NCBI GenBank assembly: GCA_005888465.1
Contig: VAYJ01000181.1
Coordinates: 1 to 6,074, forward strand
Origin: Actinomycetota bacterium
GTDB taxonomy: Bacteria > Actinomycetota > UBA4738
DNA: 6,074 bases
Direction of reading: 5' to 3'
Under the pieces are notes generated by a model. It saw nothing but the letters and a program-made list of their open reading frames with translations. It searched no databases and was not told the DNA's origin. Every line of letters begins with the position of its first letter. Within the stretch, counting starts at the first letter, position 1. This document shows, one piece after another, positions 1 to 5,127 of this stretch. Position numbers and translations under genes: made by a program.

Positions 1-509
1 TCCTTGTCCTCGACGAGGCCATGCGGTCCGGAGTGCGGCGTCTTGAGGGGATATTCCTTGAAGCGGCCAGTCTTCGGATCGAGCCGGCCGAGCACGTTGT
101 TCATCTGACCTGTGTACCAGAGCGACCCGTCCCTCGCGGCCAGCGGATCGTGAGGCCGCGATCCGGGCGTGGGCACCTGCCACTCCTTGATCGAGACCTT
201 GGTGGGGCCAGGGATCACTACCCCCACGGGCTTGTCCTTCTCCGGGAAATTCTTGGTCAAGTACTCGGTTATGGTGACGGCCTGATCGGCAGGCAGGGTC
301 ACGCCATGGTTGGCCATCATCCGCATGACGGTGCGCCAGCCCTTGGGCGTGTAGCCGGCGCCGAGGCGCGCGTAGAAGGGATGGCAGCTATTGCAATGGG
401 CCGCGACCAGGTCCTTGCCCTTGCCTTCGGGCAACTCCTGGCCCCAGGCGGGAAGCGCAAAGCACAGCAGAGCGGCCGCGATCAGCGACAGGAGTGATGT
501 CTTCGGCAT
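1..509 (-). CDS. Secreted cytochrome c / Vgb-like beta-propeller protein (5' part, runs off left edge)
   Basis: The visible 169 residues start at ATG 509-507, preceded by GGAGGA (520-515) five bases upstream. Residues 1-23 form a signal peptide (hydrophobic LLSLIAAALLCFALP, then AWGQ), so the protein is exported. Residues 30-92 form a small c-type cytochrome domain with one heme site, CNSCH (C39, C42, H43). M63, M65 and M66 are candidate sixth ligands. From about residue 105 the sequence turns into a beta-propeller of the streptogramin (virginiamycin B) lyase-like type, with blade signatures such as SLWYTGQMNNVLGRLDP. Family members with an N-terminal heme domain are usually annotated as virginiamycin B lyase or cytochrome c, but antibiotic cleavage is unlikely to be the real role; a periplasmic redox or binding function is more plausible (inference). 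The C-terminal remainder of the propeller lies outside the window. It is the last visible gene of the minus-strand cluster, 55 bp after the chrA remnant. Confidence 0.85.
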   Translation of the reverse strand, partial: MPKTSLLSLIAAALLCFALPAWGQELPEGKGKDLVAAHCNSCHPFYARLGAGYTPKGWRTVMRMMANHGVTLPADQAVTITEYLTKNFPEKDKPVGVVIPGPTKVSIKEWQVPTPGSRPHDPLAARDGSLWYTGQMNNVLGRLDPKTGRFKEYPLKTPHSGPHGLVEDK

Positions 510-564
510 GGTTCTCCTCCAAGACCAAGATCCTGACCATTTGGGGAAGCACCCAAATGACAGT

Positions 565-912
565 CTACTTCACAAAGATCCATTCGGGTTTGAGCAGGGG
601 AAACGCGATGAGCCCGATGATCGCCGCGGCGGCGACCAGCAGCGGGTTGCTGACCTTCCAACGGAAGAGGACCACGAGGCTGACCAGGGCGACGAGGGCG
701 GTGAGCCAGTCACCGATGGCGATCCGCCCGAGCAGGACGCAGGCGCCGAGGATGGTCCCGATGGCGGCCGCGTACGCGCCCTTGATGAAGCCCTGGACGT
801 TTGGGCTCGTGCGGTAGCGCATGAGGATAGGCGCCACGATCAGAATGAGCAGGAACGACGGCAGGAAAATGCCAATGGTTGCGACGACCGAGCCCCAGAA
901 GCCGGCACTCAC
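565..912 (-). pseudogene. chrA: 5'-truncated chromate transporter ChrA (C-terminal fragment)
   Basis: The 115 codons match the C-terminal end of the CHR family of chromate efflux permeases. Recognisable parts are the GFWGSVVATIGIFLPSF segment, the NVQGFIKGAYAAAIGTILGA helix and a final pair of hydrophobic segments (about 68-83 and 90-105), ending KPEWIFVK. Full-length ChrA is about 400 residues, so roughly the first 280 are missing. The frame can be followed upstream for 15 more codons, but these (GQHSFLASPPRADAGV) do not resemble ChrA, and then it meets the TGA that ends the cupin gene. No ATG or TTG lies in frame, and the GTG at 912-910 has no Shine-Dalgarno sequence. The most likely reading is a remnant left by a deletion whose junction lies near 912-960. 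A translated small membrane protein is possible but less likely. Its neighbour on the left, 55 bp away, has its own ribosome binding site. Confidence 0.75.
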
Positions 913-957
913 ACCGGCATCGGCACGAGGCGGGGATGCAAGGAATGAGTGCTGACC

Positions 958-1368
958 TCAGTACGGGAGGGGCGTGGCGAGGGGCTTACCCTTCTCCACC
1001 ATATAGGTGGCGAGGATCTTGGCAACGGTCGTTCCTTCATTGGTGGTTTCGTGTGGCCGCCCGGCCTCGACGAAAAACGAGTCCCCCGCCTTGACCGTGA
1101 CCGCGGGCCTACCCTCGACCCAGACCACCAATGTGCCATCCAGCACATAGCCGATCTCCTCGCCCGGATGCGTATGCTTGCCTGGCCTCACCCCGCCGGG
1201 AATCTCGACCAGCGCCTGCACCACCTCACGGCCGGGGGTTGAGAGATCAGCCTTCTGCAGCACCGTGCGCTTGAACGCAGCCGGCTGGGCGCTCAGCGCA
1301 TGAGCACCGAGGGCCACCAAGACCACGGCTATCGACGCCGCAACCAATCTCGCTGTTCGCTTCTTCAT
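958..1368 (-). CDS. Exported single-domain cupin protein
   Basis: A 136-residue protein. The start at ATG 1368-1366 is chosen because GGAGG (1378-1374) sits five bases upstream and a signal peptide begins there; a longer frame to 1446 adds residues without signal character. Residues 1-28 are the signal (KKR, then a hydrophobic stretch, ending AHALSAQ). The rest is one cupin barrel. Motif 1 is complete: H65, H67, E71 and G78 in the G(X)5HXH(X)3-4E(X)6G pattern. Motif 2 runs G95, G103, H106, N110, with E101 where proline is usual. H65, H67, E71 and H106 should bind one divalent metal ion. Small exported cupins of this kind have varied or unknown roles (sensing, dioxygenase or isomerase-like activity), and no substrate can be read from the sequence. 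It follows the small exported protein at 1443-1787 after 74 bp and abuts the chrA remnant. Confidence 0.88.
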   Translation of the reverse strand: MKKRTARLVAASIAVVLVALGAHALSAQPAAFKRTVLQKADLSTPGREVVQALVEIPGGVRPGKHTHPGEEIGYVLDGTLVVWVEGRPAVTVKAGDSFFVEAGRPHETTNEGTTVAKILATYMVEKGKPLATPLPY

Positions 1369-1442
1369 GTGAGCCTCCATTGGTCGATGTGACCGACCGC
1401 ACGCCTTGCAACGAGCTGAAGCCTTACGCGTTTGCACGCCGC

Positions 1443-1787
1443 TCATCGTTCGATTGGTACGGCCCAGAACTGTCTGGCAACCTGAACACTGGTCGTAGGG
1501 TTGGAGGCCCCATGGTAAACGACGGCGTCTCCCGGCCGTATGTCACCGAATGCAAGCGCTTGACCATGATCATCACGGATCGCTGCGGTCGGAGCTACGA
1601 GGACCGTCCTTGAACCGCTCCGTGTCTCGAGCATCAAGGTATTTCTCCCGACATCAACCGCAGCGACCAATCCAGTGCCGGTGTTTTCCTCTGCGTACGC
1701 CCCGGGCGCCATCGACAGCATGAGTACGCACAACAGCGCTGCACGACACGCGAGCAATGACAGGCGCATCATCGAGCATGTGTTCAT
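1443..1787 (-). CDS. Small exported protein of unknown function, DUF5666/OB-like
   Basis: A 114-residue protein. The start at ATG 1787-1785 is supported by GGGAGG (1798-1793) five bases upstream; the frame is open to 1871 but lacks features there. Residues 1-32 form a signal peptide (MMRLSLLACRAALLCVLML, then APGAYA before EEN). The mature part of about 80 residues has the alternating beta pattern of small OB-like periplasmic domains: GLVAAVDVGRNTLMLETRSG, then TVLVAPTAAIRDDHGQALAF and a GDIRPGDAVVYHG segment. This resembles proteins in which a short GxVxxVDxxxxTLxL strand pair is followed by an 'RPGD' turn (DUF5666-like, or CusF-like without its metal ligands). I do not recognise a precise family. 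It is the first gene of the minus-strand cluster and directly faces the divergent promoter region. Confidence 0.75.
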   Translation of the reverse strand: MNTCSMMRLSLLACRAALLCVLMLSMAPGAYAEENTGTGLVAAVDVGRNTLMLETRSGSRTVLVAPTAAIRDDHGQALAFGDIRPGDAVVYHGASNPTTSVQVARQFWAVPIER

Positions 1788-1792
1788 TTTCG

Positions 1793-1798
1793 CCTCCC
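1793..1798 (-). promoter_or_regulatory. Shine-Dalgarno deciding the start at 1787
   Basis: Minus-strand GGGAGG, five bases before ATG 1787-1785. It fixes the start of the small exported protein inside a frame that is open for 84 further bases upstream. Confidence 0.7.
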
Positions 1799-1809
1799 TG
1801 AAAAGCTGT

Positions 1810-1837
1810 CGTTCACGGGAACAAGCAATCAAGTTCC
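1810..1837 (-). promoter_or_regulatory. Candidate ECF-type promoter for the minus-strand cluster
   Basis: On the minus strand GGAACTT (1837-1831) equals the classical sigma-E-type -35 element. Fifteen bases later stands TGAACG (1815-1810) in the -10 position, which is a weak match. Transcription would begin around 1803, giving a short leader that still contains the GGGAGG ribosome binding site. GGAAC also occurs on the plus strand at 1818-1822, forming a 5-bp inverted repeat with this element. The adjacent ECF sigma gene makes such a promoter plausible, but the assignment rests on one element only. Confidence 0.3.
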
Positions 1838-1874
1838 ACAAGTCTCTCGATGCGCCGCCGGCGACGGCCACACA

Positions 1875-1947
1875 TGCCTACGGAGTCATACTCCCGTGTG
1901 GATGAGCGGTGGCCGGCAATCCAATCGCGGCTGGCACTCCGTAGGCA
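1875..1947. repeat. Perfect 12-bp inverted repeat in the divergent intergenic region
   Basis: TGCCTACGGAGT at 1875-1886 is the exact reverse complement of ACTCCGTAGGCA at 1936-1947, with a 49-bp spacer. It lies 49 bp before the ECF sigma start and about 90 bp from the divergent gene start. The arm length and position suggest paired operator half-sites, or a long stem in a sigma leader transcript. No transposase or terminal target duplication is visible, so a mobile element is not supported. Confidence 0.65.
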
Positions 1948-1995
1948 CTGCTATGGGGACAAGCTCCCTCACCGAATCGCCTTGCGTTCCTAGCG

Positions 1996-2619
1996 ATGCC
2001 TGATCTTTCTCCGCGCATTAGATCAGCGGCTGGCGGCGGTGCGCCGGACCCGGCAGATGTCGAGCTCCTGCGTCGGATGCAGCTCGGGGAGGAGGCTGGG
2101 CTCGAGCTCCTGTACGCGCGCTACGGGGGGCTCATCTTCACGCTCGCGCTTCGGATCGTGGGGGATCCTGAGCTGGCCCGCGAGGTGCTGCAGGATACCT
2201 TCCTGCGCTGCTGGGACGGGAGCGAATCATTCGACTCCGCGCGAGGACGAGTGCCCTGGTGGCTCATGGGCATCGCTCGGAACCGTGCCATTGATCTCTT
2301 GCGGAGTCGGCCCCATCAGGCCCGCTTGCGGGAAAGGGAGCAGCTGGCCGTGGGCATCGGTGAACCCGCTCAGCCGGATGCAACCGCTTCTTTCCCGATG
2401 CGACACGCCGTGGTCAGCGCGTTACAGGGTCTGCCGGCCGCGCAGCGCCAAGCCATCGAAATGGCCTACTACGGAGGGTTTACGCAAACTGAGATCGCCC
2501 GCGAGCTGGGCACGCCGCTGGGAACGATCAAGAGCCGGACGCGCGAGGCGATGGATCGGCTACGGACCTTGCTCTGGCCGCTCATCGAGCCACAACGGGG
2601 AGGCGTCGGAAGGCCGTGA
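1996..2619 (+). CDS. ECF-family RNA polymerase sigma factor
   Basis: A 207-residue group 4 (ECF) sigma factor that should direct RNA polymerase to a small stress regulon. Sigma region 2 covers about residues 36-106: ELLYARYGGLIFTLALRI, the core-binding DPELAREVLQDTFLRCW helix, and the -10-recognition segment up to WLMGIARNRAIDLLRSR. Region 4 covers about 137-190, with the LPAAQRQAIEMAYYGGFTQ helix and the -35-recognising helix-turn-helix TEIARELGTPLGTIKSR. ATG 1996 is the only suitable start before the conserved DVELLRRM segment, although no Shine-Dalgarno sequence precedes it. The stop overlaps the start of the anti-sigma gene (GTGA, 2616-2619), as expected for translationally coupled sigma/anti-sigma pairs. 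The partner type points to the SigK/RskA-like branch of ECF factors. Confidence 0.93.
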   Translation: MPDLSPRIRSAAGGGAPDPADVELLRRMQLGEEAGLELLYARYGGLIFTLALRIVGDPELAREVLQDTFLRCWDGSESFDSARGRVPWWLMGIARNRAIDLLRSRPHQARLREREQLAVGIGEPAQPDATASFPMRHAVVSALQGLPAAQRQAIEMAYYGGFTQTEIARELGTPLGTIKSRTREAMDRLRTLLWPLIEPQRGGVGRP

Positions 2620-3347
2620 CTGAAGAGCACGAATATCCCATCGAGAACCTCGCCGCGTACGCCTTGGGAGCGCTCGAGGGCCCCGAGCAGGTACGCGTTG
2701 AGAGCCACGTCGCCACATGCACGACATGCGCGAGCTTGCTGGAACAGTACCGGGGCGTCGTCGGTGCGCTGCCGTTCGGGCTCGATCCGGTGCAGCCTCC
2801 GGCCGAAGCCTGGGCGGCGATCCGAGCGGAAGCCGCGCGGCGCCGGCCGCGGGGTCCCGGGCGGGCGAGCATCAAGGGGCTGCCTAGCTGGCGGCGAGTG
2901 ATGTGGCCGGTTGTGGCCGCGCTGGCCGCGTCGCTGTTGGTGTGGAACGTGGTGCTTCAGCTGGAGCTCACGCGCCGCCCGCCTGGGCCGGAGGTGGAAG
3001 CCCTGGCGCGCCGGCCGGGACGGCTTGTCATCCTCACGGGGACGGGTGCGCCGGGAGCGAGCGGGCGGCTCCTCGTGGCTATCGACGGCCACCATGGACA
3101 TCTCGCGACCGCCGGCCTGCGCCCGCTGCCCGCGGAGCGGACCTACCAGCTCTGGTTCGTGCGACCCGGCGCGCCAACCGTAACCGGCGGCGCCTTCAGA
3201 GTGGATTCACGGGGGCGCGCCTGGGCGACCATTACAGTTCCCGTCCCGCTTGATGAAGCACGCGTGGTCGCAATTACGGAGGAGCCCGCTCCCGGGAGCG
3301 CGACGCCGACCGGCAGTTACCTGCTGGAGGCCAAGAGCTGGCGATGA
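2616..3347 (+). CDS. rskA: RskA-type membrane-anchored anti-sigma factor
   Basis: A 243-residue regulator that should hold the preceding ECF sigma factor inactive at the membrane. Residues 1-75 form the cytoplasmic anti-sigma domain with the zinc motif H31-x3-C35-x2-C38 (HVATCTTC). A single transmembrane helix lies at about 96-116 (MWPVVAALAASLLVWNVVL). The rest is the extracytoplasmic RskA C-terminal domain, recognised from LPAERTYQLWFV, the GGAFRVDSRG turn and the EEPAPGSATPTG terminus. In the known family a signal outside the membrane leads to cleavage by regulated proteolysis and release of the sigma factor. The GTG start overlaps the sigma stop by four bases, so the two proteins are probably made in a fixed ratio. 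The zinc-motif residues are all present, so a functional, possibly redox-responsive, anti-sigma domain is expected. Confidence 0.93.
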   Translation: MTEEHEYPIENLAAYALGALEGPEQVRVESHVATCTTCASLLEQYRGVVGALPFGLDPVQPPAEAWAAIRAEAARRRPRGPGRASIKGLPSWRRVMWPVVAALAASLLVWNVVLQLELTRRPPGPEVEALARRPGRLVILTGTGAPGASGRLLVAIDGHHGHLATAGLRPLPAERTYQLWFVRPGAPTVTGGAFRVDSRGRAWATITVPVPLDEARVVAITEEPAPGSATPTGSYLLEAKSWR

Positions 3348-3481
3348 GTGGTGTCGGCTTGCCTCCGTAAACCGATGTAAACGCTGCTTCTCTCCAGCTA
3401 GATCCCCTTCTCCGACTTGACCCCGTTTCACGCTGCACGGTCTTGGACGGGAGTCAAGATAACGCGACGCATTATCGGACC
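3348..3481. other. Intergenic region between rskA and the chrB promoter
   Basis: It separates the sigma/anti-sigma pair from the chromate operon. It contains two GTAAAC copies exactly 10 bp apart (3367-3372 and 3377-3382), and a weak stem (3441-3448 with 3453-3459, one bulged G) without a T-tract. No convincing rho-independent terminator and no small gene is visible. Confidence 0.5.
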
Positions 3482-3510
3482 TTGACAGCTTGAAACACTA
3501 GTTTCATAGT
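3482..3510 (+). promoter_or_regulatory. Sigma-70-type promoter of chrB
   Basis: The -35 element TTGACA (3482-3487) matches the consensus fully. A 17-bp spacer follows, then the -10 element CATAGT (3505-3510), which matches TATAAT at four of six positions. Transcription should start near 3516-3518, only two to four bases before the chrB ATG at 3520. Confidence 0.72.
3491..3506. promoter_or_regulatory. Inverted repeat inside the chrB promoter spacer (candidate ChrB operator)
   Basis: TGAAAC (3491-3496), a four-base centre ACTA, and GTTTCA (3501-3506) form a perfect 6-bp inverted repeat. It fills most of the spacer and touches the -10 element. A dimeric regulator bound here would block polymerase, which fits the known autoregulation of chr operons by ChrB. 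Assignment to ChrB is inference from position. Confidence 0.5.
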
Positions 3511-3519
3511 AGCAACACA

Positions 3520-4467
3520 ATGTATACGAAGCTCGTTCTGCTCATAGTGAGCTTGCCCCCGAATCCATCGAGCCTGCGCGTGCGGGTGTGGCGTCGGCTC
3601 CGGGCGATCGGTGCCGTCGCCCTCAAGCGGACGGTCTACCTCCTTCCCGACACTCCGGACCACTACGAGCACTTCCAGTGGCTGGCCCAGGAGATTCAGC
3701 GGGCGGGGGGCGAGGCGACGCTCCTCCGCGTCGAGCAGATCGAAAACATGAGCTCGGGCGAAGTCATTCGACTGTTCCACGAGGCCCGCAATCCTGAGTA
3801 CCGCCATCTTGGAGGGCGCTACCGAAAGCTCCTCCAAACCCTCGATCGCAAGTCGGCGGCGATCAGTCCGCGGGTTCAGGTGGAGCTCACCCAGCTCCAG
3901 AGGGACTACGAGAAGCTCCACGAGCTCGATTTTTTCGAGGCGCCGGAGGGCGCCGAAGTCGAGCGGTTGAGGGAGGCCATCGACATGCGCACACGACCAT
4001 CCGAGGAGCCGAAACGAAGAGAGAAGACCGCGGGCGATCTCCGGGACCTCCGAGGGCGGCAGTGGGTCACGCGCCGCCGGCCCCACGTGGACCGGATCGC
4101 CTCGGCCTGGTTCATCAAGCGGTTCATCGACCCCGACGCCACGTTCGTGTTTGCGGACCCGCGGGAGTTCCCCAAGGAGGCCATCCCGTTCGATACGCCC
4201 GGGGCCGAGCTCAGCCACGTCGGGGACGACTGCACCTTCGAGACACTCGTCAAGCGGGCCGGCCTTCGGGATCGCCGCCTCACGCGACTCGCGGAGATCG
4301 TGCACGAGGCAGACCTTCGCGACGGCAAGTTCCCGCGAGACGAGGCGCGCGGGATCGATCTGGTGATCCGCGGACTGCTCGCGGCCCATTCGGACGACCA
4401 CGAAGTGCTCACACACGGTCTCGCGCTCTTCGAAGGACTCTATGTAGGCGCGAGCCGTAAGGAGTGA
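3520..4467 (+). CDS. chrB: Chromate resistance regulator ChrB
   Basis: A 315-residue protein of typical ChrB length. Residues 3-80 are the N-terminal ChrB domain: LVLLIVSLPPNPSSLRVRVW and the KRTVYLLPDTP strand region, a winged-helix-like fold that binds DNA in characterised members. A charged linker (about 140-178) leads to the ChrB C-terminal domain (about 180-312). It shows the family signatures WVTRRRPHVDRIASAWFIKR, PFDTPGAELSHVGDDCTFE and EIVHEADLRDGKF; H189, H233 and H262 stand in these blocks. ChrB senses chromate and regulates the chr efflux genes. The ATG at 3520 places the LLIVSLP motif at the family's usual position, yet it lacks a Shine-Dalgarno sequence and sits only a few bases after the predicted transcription start, so translation may be leaderless. 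The next gene begins six bases after the stop. No intact chrA follows within the window, unlike the usual chrB-chrA order. Confidence 0.93.
   Translation: MYTKLVLLIVSLPPNPSSLRVRVWRRLRAIGAVALKRTVYLLPDTPDHYEHFQWLAQEIQRAGGEATLLRVEQIENMSSGEVIRLFHEARNPEYRHLGGRYRKLLQTLDRKSAAISPRVQVELTQLQRDYEKLHELDFFEAPEGAEVERLREAIDMRTRPSEEPKRREKTAGDLRDLRGRQWVTRRRPHVDRIASAWFIKRFIDPDATFVFADPREFPKEAIPFDTPGAELSHVGDDCTFETLVKRAGLRDRRLTRLAEIVHEADLRDGKFPRDEARGIDLVIRGLLAAHSDDHEVLTHGLALFEGLYVGASRKE
4459..4464 (+). promoter_or_regulatory. Shine-Dalgarno deciding the start at 4473
   Basis: AAGGAG lies at the very end of chrB, eight bases before ATG 4473. It favours that ATG over the in-frame GTG at 4464, which overlaps the chrB stop. 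Confidence 0.65.
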
Positions 4468-4472
4468 AATCC

Positions 4473-4814
4473 ATGGACGAGGACTGGTACACAGTTGAGC
4501 AGCAGATTCGCGATCGGCTCACCGAGGCCCGGGCGGCCGTCCGGATCCGGGCCCTGACTGAGGAACTCGCCCCGACGGCGCGTCGCCCGACCTCCATCGG
4601 GATCATTCGTCTGGCGAGCTGGGTCTTGGCTCGCGCAATGCAGTTGCCTCTGGAGCTCTCACGCGCGCTGGCCAGGGTGCGAGCGGCGATGGAACGCCGC
4701 GCGTCGGCAGCGAGAGAAAGGACACCGCATGTGCCAAGTGGTCACCCGAATTCCGATCAGGCCGTCGACGTCAAGCGGACTGTTGACCGACTCAACGTCC
4801 TTTTGCGCCCGTGA
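4473..4814 (+). CDS. Unknown 113-aa protein in the chromate operon
   Basis: The frame starts MDEDWYTVEQQIRDRLTEAR and is preceded by AAGGAG. The first half is predicted to be largely helical and charged, followed by an amphipathic or weakly hydrophobic helix (about 43-70, IGIIRLASWVLARAMQLPLEL) and a basic, low-order tail. There is no signal peptide, metal-binding cluster or recognised domain. The six-base gap to chrB indicates co-transcription and probably translational coupling. A role in the chromate response is inferred from position only. The middle of the protein could touch the membrane, but the hydrophobic stretch is interrupted by arginine and is not a clear transmembrane segment. 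The last third has less convincing coding character, so the natural end could differ. Confidence 0.6.
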   Translation: MDEDWYTVEQQIRDRLTEARAAVRIRALTEELAPTARRPTSIGIIRLASWVLARAMQLPLELSRALARVRAAMERRASAARERTPHVPSGHPNSDQAVDVKRTVDRLNVLLRP

Positions 4815-4872
4815 AGTGTTCGATCTCCTGATGCACGACGGCATCGGGGCGGTCACGCGCGCGTGGGCCTAA
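4729..4872 (+). CDS. Doubtful 47-aa ORF overlapping the preceding gene
   Basis: It opens MCQVVTRIPIRPSTSSG and continues into FCAREVFDLLMHDGIGAVTRAWA before TAA. An AAAGGA sequence (4717-4722) lies six bases upstream of the ATG. The second half reads like real protein, with a plausible helix, whereas the overlapping frame is weak there. It may be a small protein, the trace of a frameshifted ORF, or chance. No family is recognised. Confidence 0.2.
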   Translation: MCQVVTRIPIRPSTSSGLLTDSTSFCAREVFDLLMHDGIGAVTRAWA

Positions 4873-4880
4873 GCTCCCAC

Positions 4881-5066
4881 ATGGAGGAGCTCGATTCGCT
4901 CGACTTCGACAAGCGAGGATTCGAGCGGCTGACTACGTCCACGTTTCAGCGCGCCGTGATCGCTCTGCAATCCTTGGAGCCGTCGCGCTGCTCGCGCGAC
5001 AAGGGCAAACATTTTTCCACTAGGGGGAGGGCTCCCGCGCCGGCCGCGCGTCCGGCTGATCGCTGA
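4881..5066 (+). CDS. Doubtful 61-aa ORF, unknown
   Basis: It begins MEELDSLDFDKRGFERLTTS and continues FQRAVIALQSLEPS. The first 38 codons have the G/C-rich third positions of the neighbours and a soluble, helix-like composition. The remainder (arginine, proline and alanine rich) looks like non-coding read-out. No Shine-Dalgarno sequence precedes the ATG, although a GTG at 4863 is in frame. It shares its frame with the 113-aa gene and is separated from it by one stop (4812-4814), so it could be the tail of a formerly longer protein. No family is recognised. Confidence 0.25.
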   Translation: MEELDSLDFDKRGFERLTTSTFQRAVIALQSLEPSRCSRDKGKHFSTRGRAPAPAARPADR

Positions 5067-5113
5067 CGCTGCGGCAGGATGCTGCATGCATGAAGCTCAT
5101 GTTCTCGATCTCT

Positions 5114-5121
5114 AAGGGAGG
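5114..5121 (+). promoter_or_regulatory. Strong Shine-Dalgarno of the SOD-rhodanese gene
   Basis: AAGGGAGG, six bases before ATG 5128. It is the best ribosome binding site on the plus strand and fixes this start. Confidence 0.75.
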
Positions 5122-5127
5122 TTTACA

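Larger units (their letters stand above)
4815..5127 (+). other. Low-content stretch between the unknown protein and the SOD-rhodanese gene
   Basis: No gene here can be called with confidence. The region holds the end of the 47-aa ORF, the start-to-stop frame 4881-5066, an 8-bp palindrome TGCATGCA (5083-5090), and the ribosome binding site of the next gene at its right end. The relaxed content within an otherwise tight operon suggests that a small gene decayed here. Confidence 0.45.

Noticed and set aside
391..948. Plus-strand frame of 185 codons rich in Asp, Glu and Arg
   Set aside because: It is antisense to the cytochrome/propeller gene and the chrA remnant, and its composition is that of reversed membrane-helix codons.
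2469..3101. Minus-strand frame of 210 codons opposite the sigma and anti-sigma genes
   Set aside because: It has an arginine- and proline-rich low-order composition, runs across the junction of two well-supported genes, and has no ribosome binding site.
3441..3459. Possible terminator hairpin after rskA
   Set aside because: The stem is short with a bulged G and is followed by no T-tract, so a rho-independent terminator is not supported.
3472..4416. Long minus-strand open frame opposite chrB (314 codons)
   Set aside because: It is the shadow of chrB: GC-rich codons keep the opposite frame open. The translation has no recognisable family, and chrB on the plus strand is unmistakable.
5083..5090. 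8-bp palindrome TGCATGCA before the SOD gene
   Set aside because: It is too short to be significant, is not placed relative to a recognisable promoter, and has no second copy noticed in the window.
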